In this document: one piece after another, positions 10,720 through 23,158 of the stretch
Layout: each line of letters starts with the position of its first letter
Numbering within the stretch: the first letter of the stretch is position 1
Assembly: GCA_024760905.1 (NCBI GenBank)
Contig: CM045746.1
Span: 4,122,001-4,186,000, forward strand
DNA: 64,000 nt
Reading direction: 5' to 3'
Origin: Plotosus lineatus
Taxonomy: Eukaryota > Chordata > Actinopteri > Siluriformes > Plotosidae
The notes under the pieces: model-generated
Databases searched by the model: none
Told to the model about the DNA's origin: nothing
The model's input: only the letters and a program-made list of their open reading frames with translations
Made by a program: the position numbers and the translations under genes

Positions 10720-12038
10720 AACCAACTTTTGAACCAGAAACAGCAGCAGAAGCGCCTGACCTGGGCTACAGAGAAGCAGCACTGGACCGTTGCTCAGTTG
10801 TCCAAAGTACTTTTTTTTCGGATGAAAGCAAATTTTGCATGTCATTCGGAAACCAGGTGCCAGAGTCTGAAGGAAGACCGGGGAGACGGAAATGCCAAAA
10901 TTCCTGAAGTCCAGTGTCAAGTACCCACAGTCTGTGATGGTCTGGGCTGCCATGTCAGCTGCTGTGTTGGTCCACTGTGTTTTATCAAGGGCAGGGTCAA
11001 TGCAGCTAGCTATCAGGAGATTTTAGAGCACTTCATGATTCCATCTGCTGAAAAGCTTTATGGAGATGAAGATTTCATTTTTCAGCACGACCTGGCACCT
11101 GCTCACAGTGCCAAAACCACTGGTAAATGGTTTACTGACCATGGTATTACTGTGGCGGGGCAGTGGTGGTCTAGTAGTATAGGACGCTGGATCGCTGATC
11201 CAAAGGTTGGGGGTTCAAGTCCCACTCTCCATAAGGTTGTCACTGTCCCCCACTGTGCAGCTAACTGGAAGGAATTATGGAACTGGAACTGGAATTATCA
11301 AAGGCCGGCCATGTCTCTCACTGTCTATGGTGAGAGGCATGTAAAAGAACCATTGCTGACCTTTGTAAAGAGTAGGCTGCAAAGCCATCAGCGTGTTTCC
11401 GCCATGCGATGGCCTGGCGAGCTGTCCAGGGTGTACTCTGCCCTCGCCCGAAGTTGGCTGGGATGGGCACCAGCCTCCCCGCAACCCAAATTAGGATTTA
11501 GCGGTTACAGAAAATGATGATGACGGTATTACTGTGCTCAATTGGCCTGCCAACTCTCCTGACCTGAACCCCACAGAGAATCTGTGGGATAGTGTGAAGC
11601 GAAAGTTGATACACCAGACCCAACACTGTGGCTGAGCTTAAGGCCGCTATTGAAGCATCCTGGGCCTCTATAACACCTCAGCAGTGCCACAGGCTGATTG
11701 CCTCCATGCCACGCCGTATTGAAGCAGTCATCTCTGCAAAAGGATTCCCACCCAAGTACTGAGTGCATAACTGAACATATTTATTTGAAGGTTGACTTTT
11801 TTTTTGTATTGAAAACACTTTTTTTATTGGTCGGAAGAAATATGCTAATTTTTTGAGATAGGAATTTTGGGTTTTCATGAACTGTATGCCAAAATCATCA
11901 GTGTTAAAACAATAAAAGGCCTGAAATATTTCATTTGGTGTGCAATGAATCTAAAATATATCTAAGTTTAATTTTTATCAGTACATTCCAGAAAATAATG
12001 AACTTCATCACAATATGCTAATTTTTTGAGAAGGACTA

Positions 12039-12041
<3 letters not shown>
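10720..12041 (+). mobile_element. 5'-truncated Tc1-like element (GACTAGTCCTTCTC family) interrupted by a SINE
   Basis: Aligns with the minus-strand copy at 14710-16240. It begins inside the transposase (AACTTTTGAACCAGAAACAG) and ends with the complete right terminus TTTTTTGAGAAGGACTAG. Transposase pieces in several frames include FQHDLAPAHSAKTTGKWFTD and, after the SINE, LNWPANSPDLNPTENLWD-like sequence. It lacks the left terminus, so it is dead. It is nested in the MITE at 10520-12962. Confidence 0.85.
11155..11524 (+). mobile_element. tRNA-derived SINE with LINE tail of the GGATTTAGCGGTTACAG type
   Basis: Flanked by the 12-bp duplication GGTATTACTGTG at 11143-11154 and 11525-11536. The head carries a pol III A box (TGGTCTAGTAG) and B box (GGTTCAAGTCC) with tRNA-like spacing. 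The body has ATGTCTCTCACTGTCTATGG, and the 3' end is GGCTGGGATGGGCACC plus GGATTTAGCGGTTACAGAAA and (ATG)n, like tails of fish L2/Rex-type LINEs. The head and body are shared with the SINE at 52479-52834, but the tails differ. Confidence 0.88.

Positions 12042-12091
<50 letters not shown>
12042..12091. repeat. TA microsatellite
   Basis: (TA)n of about 50 bases at the right end of the nested Tc1 copy; likely grew from the TA-rich target. Confidence 0.9.
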
Positions 12092-12095
<4 letters not shown>

Positions 12096-12962
12096 TTATA
12101 TCGTGTGTTACTCTTTTGTTAAGATGTCATCTCTGTGATCTTTGTTTTTACACTGTTTTGCGGACTTTTGTAACCCAAATCAAAAATGGTTGGTCAGAAG
12201 CGTAAGGCTACTAGCATCTGTGCAAGTCTCAGACACAGAGATGAATTAACTATCTGCTCGGATCGGCGCAATCTTTCATGCATACTCAGTTAAGCAAAGA
12301 GAATTGTAACATGAATGAAAACCCGAATCCAGAAAATAGAGAACTCTCTGCGCTGCTGGTGATTCACATCAGTGCAGGCTGAGTACTAAACGAGCTCATC
12401 AAAGCCCTTGCTCACTTGAAAGACCGAAAGTTCGCATAACCCGCGCTTTGTTTCAAGCAAGTAAACTACTTTCAGCAAGTGCACTATTTTCGGTATTGAG
12501 CGCCTCACATATTGTAAGCATTGATTGGCTCTTTAAGCTTCATGTAAGTGATTCAGCTCAGCTTCTTGTAAAGTGACCATCCGTCGACCATCGGAACCAT
12601 TTACAAGCAGAAAGATTGCATCATAGAGAATGTTAAAGGTTATATTTGATACTGTATTTGATATTTTGATTTGAGTGAATTTGATTGAAATTTATCAATT
12701 TGAAATTATTTTGCTTGAATTTAATTTTTTTTAAATTAATGTTGATATTATTTGATATATTTTGATATTATTTTACAATGTTATGTTTATAATAATTGAT
12801 TTAGGGGTGTTTTATGAGATATGGTAATGGTATTTATGAATGTATAGTACAATATAAGCATCATATGTCACACGTCATACTTCACTGTAACAACTTGCGT
12901 TCATTTTCAACTTGCGTTTGGCTGTCCGGAACCAATTAAAAACATAAGTCGGGGAGCGTCTG
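12092..12962. other. Right portion of the CAGACGCTCCCC MITE, no gene
   Basis: Aligns with 53586-54419 of the uninterrupted copy (for example the ACACAGAGATGAATTA and GATTTAGGGGTGTTTTATGA blocks). No reading frame or RNA gene was recognised. Confidence 0.7.
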
Positions 12963-13071
12963 TACATAAAATTCTATATTTTAAAGGAGCTTACACAGAC
13001 CCAGTCAACAATATAATAATAGTAATAATAGTAATAATAATAATAATAATAGTATTAATAAAATGATGATC

Positions 13072-13866
13072 ATACCATATTTGACGTGATAAGCTCACAG
13101 GGCGCTTAAAAAACTGGCGTGGGTGGGTGCTTATTAAAATGCTTGCCAGCAGAGTGAAACTGTAAAGTGCTTATTACCATAGAGGTGGAAATCATGAATA
13201 ATAACAAAAAAATAAGAGTTTTACTGGTATTTGTGTTATTCATGTTGTGATATCAACCAAATTACTTACACGAAAGCTGAAAATAAACAGAAAACAGCAT
13301 AATTTAAAAAAAAATTACCATTTAATTTTTCCTCACGGTGCTGTTCCTTTAAATATTTCCCCCTGATGTAAAATCGAGCCAATCAACATGAATGTCAACT
13401 TTAGCACATGGCATGTTGAACCAATCAACACAAATGTCAACTTTAGCACATGGCCAGGAACTGCTTAAATTTATGAAGTTAGTGAGCAGGAGAATTTGGT
13501 GAAAGATACTCATCACTTTCGGATAGGTCCATATCTGGCTCATCGCTCCATTCATTCAGAGCATCCGATAGTCTGTATAGTTGTATAGTCTGATAGCTGT
13601 AGCAGTTTCTAATGGTTCATCTCATTGGACATTTATTCTCCTATTTTTTTAAAGCACAGCAGAACAATCAAATGTGTTGTTACTGATGAACATTATAGAC
13701 ATTCCCCAGTGACAGGGGTCTTGAAATACCGTGTATAGTGACTTTTACAGGCAGTGAACACCTCATTTTACCATTACAGAGACTGATCGAATAAAATTGG
13801 TAAGTTTGATCTACCATTTTGCTCCCAGTACACGTGGATGGTTATTCGATGTAAGATCAAAAACGT
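13072..13866 (+). mobile_element. hAT-type remnant, copy 2
   Basis: The left end ATACCATATTTGACGTGATA matches the reverse complement of the right end of copy 1 (1043). The block CATTCCCCAGTGACAGGG (13691-13708) and ATAAAATTGGTAAGTTTGAT match 250-345 in reverse. The transposase fragment is not preserved. The right end is lost in the LINE fragment that follows. Confidence 0.6.
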
Positions 13867-13869
13867 GGT

Positions 13870-14290
13870 GGGGTGGTGGTACAGCAATAATTGTTTTGTT
13901 TGGAAAAAATGAACAGTTCTCTGGGTAAACAAAATGGCCGCAACTTCAAAGTTTGATATTCAACATTCACAGAGCAAGGTTTAGAGATAATCTACAGTCA
14001 GTACACCAGGGAGTGCTAACCTTCCACTGGTAACCAAGCGACAGTGTCGTCGTTCAGCCCCTCCCCGCCTGCCACGTCTATGCCTTGGTTTATTTTTATT
14101 TAGGGTGCGGCTAGCATTGAGCTGCAGTAGCATATGAGCTCAGGATAGGAGTTGAGCGTGCTCAGTTCTAAATGTCCAAAAGGACTGCGCTCTCATAGCT
14201 GTAGTAGGATCGGCCGGTCATAGACGAGCACAGTGCAAAAAACAAACAATTTGACTACGAGAACTCCGTGACATCACCCTCTAGGGAGGG
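13870..14290 (-). mobile_element. 5' fragment of a non-LTR retrotransposon (L2/Rex1-like), inverted
   Basis: Shares with 25830-26250, 27000-27340 and 28340-28970 a minus-strand 5' region (GTGCTAACCTTCCACTGGTA, GAGCTCAGGATAGGAGTTGA, then a GACCGGCCGATC-type block). At those places the next codons read ENVQSLRNKMD, typical of the endonuclease start of CR1/L2-group LINEs. Here only non-coding leader is left. Confidence 0.5.
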
Positions 14291-14671
14291 ATATCTTGGC
14301 AAGAAGTCACCATACATTTTTATGTTTGGACCAATCCACCAATGCTTGGACAATCAATGTACATTTTTATCAGTCAAATTTCCTCTTGTGCTGAGAGAGA
14401 ACCTATCCTCAAGTAGGGTTGAAAACAAAATGTAATTTGAAACTGCGCTCATGCAGGAAGTGACAATCAACATGCTTCCTCTGAATGACACGTGATCTTG
14501 TTCGATGAGAGAGAGAGGCCAATCGCTTCACCTATCAGGTCTGGTTGCTAGGTAACTCTCACATGTTTCCTGCTTCTAAATCTTTTTGCATGAAACTATA
14601 AGCAACTCCGTGATTTTCTCCTCCTTTCATCATCTTTATAGTTTATTGTTTGAGTTTATTTTAACTTAACT

Positions 14672-14709
<38 letters not shown>
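14291..14709. other. Intronic sequence ending in a GT microsatellite
   Basis: No gene or family recognised in 14291-14670. A (GT)n run fills about 14674-14709 and abuts the Tc1 element. Confidence 0.6.
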
Positions 14710-16350
<1,641 letters not shown>

Positions 16351-16460
16351 AAAAATAAAAGGACAGGACAAAGACTTTCTATTGAAACTCCATTTATCAC
16401 TACAGATCTGTTTCGAGGGGTGGTGAAACCATCCTCTCTCTTCAGGTGATTATAAAAGAA
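16351..16460 (-). mobile_element. Isolated terminal-repeat fragment of the Penelope-like element
   Basis: These 110 bases match, with a few differences, the terminal repeat at 59048-59157 (ACAAAAATAAAAGGACAGGA start). No Penelope coding sequence follows; a Tigger-like end begins near 16478. The fragment lies against a TA run, as does the copy at 59 kb, and it contains a complete hammerhead core. Confidence 0.85.
16396..16450 (-). ncRNA. Hammerhead ribozyme motif (solo copy)
   Basis: On the minus strand the order is stem I AUCAC, core CUGAAGA, stem II GAGAGGAUGGU with loop UUC and ACCACCCCUC, core GAAA, short stem III CAG-AU-CUG, then UA and stem I GUGAU. This is the CUGANGA/GAAA/UH hammerhead consensus with all conserved core nucleotides. 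Cleavage is expected after the A at minus-strand position 16401. Confidence 0.75.
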
Positions 16461-16477
16461 TCTATATACATACACAC

Positions 16478-17420
16478 AGATACCTTGACTTATAACGTCC
16501 CTAATAACGAACTTTCCATGATACAAGCTTCGATCCCACCAAAAATCTGCCTAAACCAACGAGCAAGTTTTCGACTTACGAGCTCTGCTGAGGAAATGGC
16601 TTTTCTGGGTTTATTAGCCTTGTATTCTTCTGCGTGTATGCCTCTGTGCTCTGAGAACACCTTGTGCAGTGCTTCTCAATCATTTTCTGTAATTCTCCAT
16701 ATCGGGAGGGAAAAAAAAACATTTTATGCTCCCCCAGCACCCCGGAAGCAACTATAGTGTTTACTGCACTTCATATTGTTTGCTCTGTGCTTTCCCTACA
16801 AGGATAGAAAACAGTGAGAGTGCCACTGCCACCTGGTGTAGAGGATGCACAATCACACTTAAGCTGGTCCACCACGATGTTAAAAAAGCATTTTTCCTAG
16901 GGTCATACGCACCAGTTAGCCTCGTTTTCTTCCGCATGTATTCCTCTGCTCTCCTTTCCATCCCTGCATTTGTCATGTGCACGTGTACTCGCTCAAAAGT
17001 TTTTCTTTTCTGTGGTTCAGATTTTGTGACTTTTTTGGTCATATCTTTATTGTGCACAACCCCCCGGTTTCTAAGATGGGTCGTAAGAAGGTGGTGGATG
17101 TATTAAAGAGGAGAAAATCAATTTCTCTTGAAACGAAGCTTGAAATCCTAGTTAAACATGAAAAAGGAGCCGTGTGGCTGATCTGTGTAAGGAGCATGGG
17201 AAGAAGGCATTGAACATCTGTACAATTCCCAAACAGAAGGCCATGATGAAGAGTGTTAAAACAGCAAAGGGGTTAGCATTTTATCTAAAGAAAGATCAGG
17301 ACTCAATGATGAGATGGAAAGGCTTCTCCCATTGTGGATCAAGTCGAAAGAGATCAATGGCGATGGGAGTGCGGCCAAACAGCAGAAGACAAGTGATCAA
17401 AATTAGTGACGTGAAATAAA
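16478..17420 (+). mobile_element. 5' part of a Tigger/pogo-like DNA transposon
   Basis: Starts at CAGATACCTTGACTTATAAC, an end of the tigger type, and contains a degraded DNA-binding domain 600 bp inside. The opposite end is not found in the right orientation; a related C-terminal fragment lies at 17950-18290 on the other strand. Confidence 0.55.
17075..17419 (+). pseudogene. Tigger/pogo transposase N-terminal helix-turn-helix remnant
   Basis: MGRKKVVDVLKRRKSISLET followed by KLEILVKHEKGA is the start of a CENP-B-type HTH_Psq domain. The frame is lost after about 34 codons and a second frame continues with LNICTIPKQKAMMKSV, the recognition helix region. The DDE domain is missing. Confidence 0.65.
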
Positions 17421-17949
17421 ACAGTTAATCCCCCCCAATAAAATAAAATAATTAAATAAATAAATAAAAAGTAAAAAAAAAAAAAAGTAGTGTAAGTTAA
17501 TATTAAGTGCCTTCAGACACACTTACTGTATTGTTTATTGACTTATTGTTTATTCTTGTTTTATTATTATTAATGCTACTATACATGTGTTGTTATTATT
17601 GTTTAATGTTTATTGTTACATGTTTATCTTAAATATATTATGAAAAAAAAACCTCTCATTGACCCACCACCTGTGGAATTCCGCTTTATTGTTCACAGGG
17701 AAGGCACGAGAGCATGGGCACTAGAGCACTAGAAACATGGAAATCAAACTAAAGCAGAAACTGGTGGAGCACGGTTTTGGTTTGGTTTCCGAGTTTCTCC
17801 GCATCTCTAACGGTGACTACGATTTCCCCGTGATCTAGTACTTTCTCTGTGAACAATAAAACAAACCCGTTTTCAATAAAACGCATACCTGAGAGAGATC
17901 ATAATACACTAAAATAAAAACCACAGAAAAGTTATAGCATAACAACAAT
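17421..17949. other. AT-rich intronic sequence with a short inverted repeat
   Basis: Contains (AAT)n and A-runs, and an inverted pair CTTTATTGTTCACAGGGAA (about 17683) and TTTCTCTGTGAACAATAAA (about 17843), perhaps the ends of a small element. No gene recognised. Confidence 0.5.
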
Positions 17950-18290
17950 AAAGATAGAATTTTAACCTTTGTGGTGGTGAGCAGTTGGCATACGTGAATG
18001 TTATGGAAGGGAATCCGCTTCTCTTCCTCTCCAACAAAGAAGGAGAGAGGAAAGTGAATTTCCTTCCATAACAGCTTCAGGTAATTCAGTCAAAGGTGTT
18101 TTTTTTTTTTTTTCTCTTGCTACCGCTTTGCATGACTGACTCTTCTTAAGGATGTTCCTTTCGTTTCTTGAAGAACATTTCTAACGTGGCTTGTTTCTGC
18201 TTTATTTTCAAAACGGGAGTGGCTCATGACCTCATCGTTAAAGGTGTTCACAGCGCTGCTCACGCTTTAGCTTAGCTTTAGCTCTTTAGC
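17950..18290 (-). mobile_element. Tigger-like 3' fragment, inverted
   Basis: GTGGTGGTGAGCAGTTGGCA and AACGTGGCTTGTTTCTGC with GTTAAAGGTGTTCACAG match the minus-strand transposase C-terminal region at 37322-37600. Reading frames are too broken to translate. Confidence 0.6.
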
Positions 18291-18306
18291 TTAACTTGCA
18301 TACATT

Positions 18307-18957
18307 AGGGATGACAATTTTCTGCGGAACCGCGGAATTCCGTAGTTTTTATCTCATATTGGTAATTCCCGTGAATCGCCTAAATCCGGGGAGAATTTTT
18401 TTTTTGTTGTTGGTACTAAATTACTAAATATTTATTTCGTTTAGATTATGTGAAATCCCATTTAAATGTAACTTAATAAAAGTAATTTGTGTTGGTAAAC
18501 TCAGTGTGTGATAAACTTACTCGCATTGTTCATAATAACAGTTTAATATGGATGAGATTTTATTCATTGTTTTTTTTTTTTTTTTTTTTAATTTGCAGCC
18601 AAACGTAAGTAAGTCATGTTCAATTTGAAAATACTCAATACATTGGTGATGGTGATTGTCATATAAATTAGTACACTGTCGTTGTTATTTACCTGAGAAT
18701 ATCTCAACATTATAAATTCATGAAACATTTTCAACTAACTGTCCCAGCCTGCTGGTTACGAATTAAAGTGGTTTACAGGAAATATTTGTGTATTTTTTCC
18801 ATCTTTACATTTACACCTATATGTTTACAAATAAAATTATATTCTAATTAGTCTATGCATGAGATGATATGTTGCCCAACTGTAGATAGCAAACAGGCTC
18901 TGCCCTGGACCCCTCCCCCAAGTTCAGCTGAAAATATATTTTGCTGTTGTCATCCCT
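18307..18957. mobile_element. MITE with AGGGATGACAA terminal inverted repeats
   Basis: Starts AGGGATGACAAT and ends TTGTTGTCATCCCT-like (GTTGTCATCCCT at 18946-18957). A solitary matching right end with the same preceding block (GCAAACAGGCTC...) occurs at 29375-29475. No coding content. Confidence 0.6.
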
Positions 18958-19046
18958 GATACATACATAGATACACCCTCTTCAGCTTCATTTAGGCGGT
19001 TATGCCTATAAGCCGATCTGTGGGTTTTCTGTTTGGTACTCTAAAT

Positions 19047-19625
19047 CAGTGGGCCCCAACCACCAGTATCGGTCTATGGCTCAATTGGTACCGGTCTGCA
19101 GAAGAAATAATTCATTATTTCCGTTTTATCCGAGTCTGAATGATCTTTAATTTTGAAAAAGTCTTTTATTTTGAAAAATGACCGGATTCTCTTGGTTATA
19201 TGTTGGTTATTTGACGGCTAAAATGTAACCCACAAGGGGACAGCACATGAACAGAGATGTTGTAGACATGTTTCAAACAATAGCGGGGATTTTGGTTGAG
19301 ACTGAGCCTGAGCCTTCATTCTTCCAGCTGGTTCACCATCACCTGTTTTTTTTTTTTTTTAACAAAGTTAAAGCTCTACTTCCCAACCAACTTTATTTCA
19401 CCATTGAAAAATAACATTCATGGAGTGCTTATTATTATTATCATAATAATAATAATAATAATAATAATAATTTATTATTATTATTAATAATAATAACAAT
19501 AGTTTATATAAATGTTATATTTACAATACAAGCAATCTATGACCCACCCTCCCCCACTCCCCGGTCCGCAATAAATTTGCCAAGTGTTGACCGGTTTGTG
19601 GTGATAAAAAGGTTGGGGACCACTG
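19047..19625. mobile_element. hAT-like MITE
   Basis: Ends CAGTGGGCCCCAACCACC and GGTTGGGGACCACTG are inverted repeats of the hAT type (CAGTGGTCCCCAACC). Flanks CTCTAAAT (19039-19046) and CTCTAAGG (19626-19633) agree at six of eight bases, as expected for an aged 8-bp hAT duplication. 579 bp, non-coding; an (AAT)n run lies at 19438-19500. Confidence 0.8.
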
Positions 19626-19633
19626 CTCTAAGG

Positions 19634-21131
19634 GGCGGTTCAACATTTTCCCAAGTGTACAGAGAGTACTCTTTTTTTTTTTTTTTTTTACACCCCCCCA
19701 CCCATCCGAAAGTGTATAAATAAAATGTTGATGATCTCTCAGCAGGATTTTTTTAATAAGATATTAAACAAAACAATGGTCAAACCTCTTTTATAAAATA
19801 AGTCAATGTATTTCCTTGATCAATACCTCTTTTATACACCAGTCAAATAATAATGAAATCAATAAAAAATTATACCTTTAAAGAATTCTTTTTCATGACA
19901 CCTGCTTTAATATTAATATTAAGACATTTGGTTAATAATATTATTTTAAATTAAAATATAATTCAAAATGTCTGCATTTTTTATTGTCTGACCGTGGGGG
20001 GTGCAGATCTCGGTTGACCGGAACGTAATGCCTAAGCCTTAAAGGAGAAATGAAACGCCGACTAAATAAGTTGGCGGTAGCTTAAGTATAGTTTATTGAA
20101 GCGATTGTGGCTTAAATTTTATATCATAAATAAACCATTGCACACACAGTGGTTTTGTTTTATGTGCTTGTCGTATAAGTTATCAACCCAAAAGTCGCCA
20201 TTGCTAATTGCCCGCCTACACAAAGGTACAGTGACGTCACTGGGTTGGTACAAAGTACCACATGAAATATAGTGCATGCGTATCACAGCATATTATATGA
20301 TATAAACAACATGGAATCTCACGCCAGCAACACAAAGTTTTTCAGCAGAATACGATTCATCTATTACTCTCAGAAGACAAGTCAAATATTATAGTTCAAC
20401 CAAAAACATTCTCAAATATATTTCAAACTACATCTGAAAGTACATGTGTTAAATAAATTTACAAATTAAGCTAAAGTTATTTATCTATTCAAAGGCACAA
20501 ACACATATTAATACATATTTACAGCACAAAAACATACTGTTAATTTTATTAAAGTATTGACTATTAGGCTGCAGATACAGGCTGGATGTCTTATGATTAT
20601 TTTAGACATTCATTCTCTGTGCATCAATGTTTGTGTTCTAACACAAAAATGTACGTAGATTTGACGGGAGGGTTTGGCTTGTTTTTTTTTTTGTTTGTTT
20701 GTTTTGTTGTTGTTTTTGGGGGGGGGGGGGGGGGTTGGCACAATTGGCTTTATTTTTGAGGCATTTAAATTAACTTTTCCCCTATTCTTCCTTAATTTCC
20801 ATATTTTTTTAATTCAACAAATATTAAAAAAAGAAAAAAAAGCAGTGCACTGAAGCCGCATCAATTGAAGCGCGAAGTTGAAGTTGCAAGGAATCCCTGT
20901 AGGACACGCACGCACGTCTGTATGTGTGTGTATTTATATTTTATTTATATGTTATGCATTATTTTTTTAATGTTTGATTGTTATAAGCATTTGTAGCATT
21001 GATCATGTATTTATTGATATTATATACACATAGACATACGTCGGGGGGGGGGTTGTACTTTGCGGATTTCGATGGTTGTGTGGGTATCTCAGTCCTAATT
21101 TACCGCGGAAAGTGAGGGATCCCTGTGTGTA

Positions 21132-21190
<59 letters not shown>

Positions 21191-21235
21191 AAATAAGACA
21201 AAAATATACAAATTACAAAAATACAAATTCCATAC
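19634..21235. other. Intronic sequence with simple repeats only
   Basis: AT-rich, no gene or family recognised. Includes T runs at 19673-19689, a G run of about 17 at 20718-20734, and (TA)n at 21140-21184. Two phrases, AATTTACCGCGGAAAGTGAG near 21098 and the G run, look like remnants of TIR elements but could not be paired. Confidence 0.5.
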
Positions 21236-23158
21236 TGGATCGGTCGAGGCCCGGGTTAACAATGACCGCCATCAGTGCTGTTAACCAACAAGGTGCTGGT
21301 GGAAACTGGGTTACTGTTGGTTGAAGAAAGAGAGGCGGAAGGTGTATCCATAGGAGGAGAGAGAACAGGAAAAGCATGAGTCTAGGACTGAGAGTAGGGA
21401 CTTTGAATGTTGGAACTATGACAGGAAAAGCTAGAGAGCTGGCTGACATGATGCAGAGGAGGAAGGTGGACATCCTGTGTGTTCTCAGCAGACCAGTTAG
21501 AAAGGAGGCAAGGCTAGACGCTTAAGAGTAGGTTTTAAGCTGTTTTATCATGGTGTGGATGGGAAGAGAAATGGAGTAGGAGTCATCTTGAAGGAGGAGT
21601 TTGTCAGGAATGTTCTAGAAGTGAAAAGAGTGTCAGACAGAGTAATGAGTCTCAAGTTAGAAATTGAAGCCATGATGTTCATTGTTTTCAGTACTTGTGC
21701 CCCACAGGTAGGATGTGAGCTAGAAAAGAGAGACTCTGGAGTGAGTTAGATGAAGTGATGCAGAGTACCCCCAGAGGTGAAAGAGTGGTCATTGGTGCAG
21801 ACTTCAATGGACATGTTTGTGCAGGCAACAAAGAGGACGAGGAAGTGATGGGCAGGTTTGGTATCCAGGAAAGGAATACAGCAGGACAGATGTTGATAGA
21901 GTTTGCGAAAAGGGTGGAAATAGTTGAGGTGAAAACTTTCTTCCAGAAGAGACAAGAGAATAGGGTGACTTATCAAAGCGGAGGTAGGACCACACAGGTA
22001 GACTACATCTTGTGTAGGCGATGTAATTTGAAGGAAGTCAGTGACTGCAAAGTAGTAGTGGGTGAGAGTATTGCCAGACAGCATAGGATGGTGGTGTCCA
22101 GGATGATGCTGATGGTGAGGAAGAAGGCAAAGGCAGAGCAGAAGACAAAGTGGTGGAAGCTGAAAAAGGAAGAGTGTCATGTTGTCTTCAACATGTTGAA
22201 ACAGGCTTTGGGTGGTCAGGATGTGCTTCTGGATGACTGGACAACTACAGCAAATGTGACCAGGGAGACCGGTAGGAGAGTTCTTGGTGTGTCCTCTGGA
22301 AGGAACGTAGACAAGGAGACTTGGTGGTGGAATGATGAAGTGCAGGTGTGTGTACAAAAGAAGAGGTTAGCTAAGAAGAAGTGGGCTATTGAGAGGACTG
22401 AAGAGAGTAAACAGGAGTACAGGGAGACACAGCGTAAGGCGAAGGTAGCAGTGTCAAAGGCCAAACAGAGGGCGTATGATGACTTGTATGCTAGGTTGGA
22501 CAGTAAGGAGGGAGAAAATGATTTATACAGGTTAGCACAGCAGAGAAATAGAGATGGGAAGGACGTACAGCAAAAAGATAAAAGAGTAGAAGAGGTGACC
22601 GTTGAGGACCAGAAAGTAGCAAAGATTAGTAAGGGTAAAGTGAGGAGGGCACTGAAGAGGATGAAGAGTGGAAAGGCAGTTGTTCCTGATGACATACCGG
22701 TGGAGCTATAGAAGTGTCTAGGAGAGGTAGCAATAGATTTTATCACAAGAACATTCAACAAGGTCTTAGAGAGTGAGAGGATGCCGGAGGAATGAAGAAG
22801 TGTGCTGTTGCCCATTTTCAAGAACAAAGGTGACGTGCAGAGTTGTAGCAACTACAGAGGGATAAAGTTGATGGGCCATACAATGATATGGGAAAGAATA
22901 GTGGAAGCTAGACTAAAGGCAGAGGTCACCATTTGTGAACAACAGTTTGGTTTCATGCCAAGAAAGAGCACCACAGATGCAGTGTTTGCTATGAGGATGT
23001 TAATAGAGAAGTACCGAGAAGGTCAGAGGGAGCTGCATTGTGCCTTTGTGAATCTGGAGAAAGCATATGACAGGGTGCCGAGAGCGGAACTGTGGTATTG
23101 CATGAGGAAGTCTGGAGTGGCAGAGAAGTATGTTAGAGTGGTGCAGGACATGTATGAG
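21236..23158 (+). mobile_element. RTE-clade LINE, 5' two thirds (copy R2), interrupted by an L2/Rex1-type LINE
   Basis: Matches R1 (4600-7761) from the leader (GGTCGAGGCCCGGGTTAACA) through the endonuclease and the start of reverse transcriptase. It stops at 23158 inside the codons for VVQDMYE, where another LINE begins. The rest of this RTE is not found downstream. Sense orientation relative to ash1l. Confidence 0.85.
21360..23158 (+). pseudogene. RTE endonuclease-RT remnant (R2)
   Basis: Endonuclease codons are readable in pieces (LRVGTLNVGTM near 21390, FNGHVCAGNKEDEEVMGRFG, VDYILCRRCNLKEV in 21755-22711). Breaks: frame changes before 21755, a deletion near 22570 that removes about 100 bp of the linker (GKDVQQ joins KRVEEVTVED), and a TAG at 22709-22711 in place of a Trp codon. 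The RT fragment from 22802 contains FGFMPRKSTTDAVFAMRMLI and CAFVNLEKAYDRVP, where motif A Asp is Asn. Confidence 0.8.

Larger units (their letters stand above)
10520..12962. mobile_element. TA-flanked MITE (CAGACGCTCCCCGAC family), copy 1, with nested Tc1
   Basis: The left end CAAACGCTCCCCGAC and the right end GTCGGGGAGCGTCTG are inverted repeats, with TA at 10518-10519 and 12963-12964. Related copies: 53450-54419 (uninterrupted), 54450-56574 and a left end at 35245. The family has TA duplications, so it is probably of the Tc1/mariner-pogo group, non-autonomous. The Tc1 element at 10720-12041 interrupts a TA run in its middle; without it the copy would be about 1.1 kb. Confidence 0.75.

Noticed and set aside
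11160..11232. Possible functional tRNA gene (also 52760-52834 and 34631-34692)
   Set aside because: A and B boxes are present, but target duplications, non-tRNA bodies and LINE tails show they are SINE heads; the acceptor stems do not pair properly.
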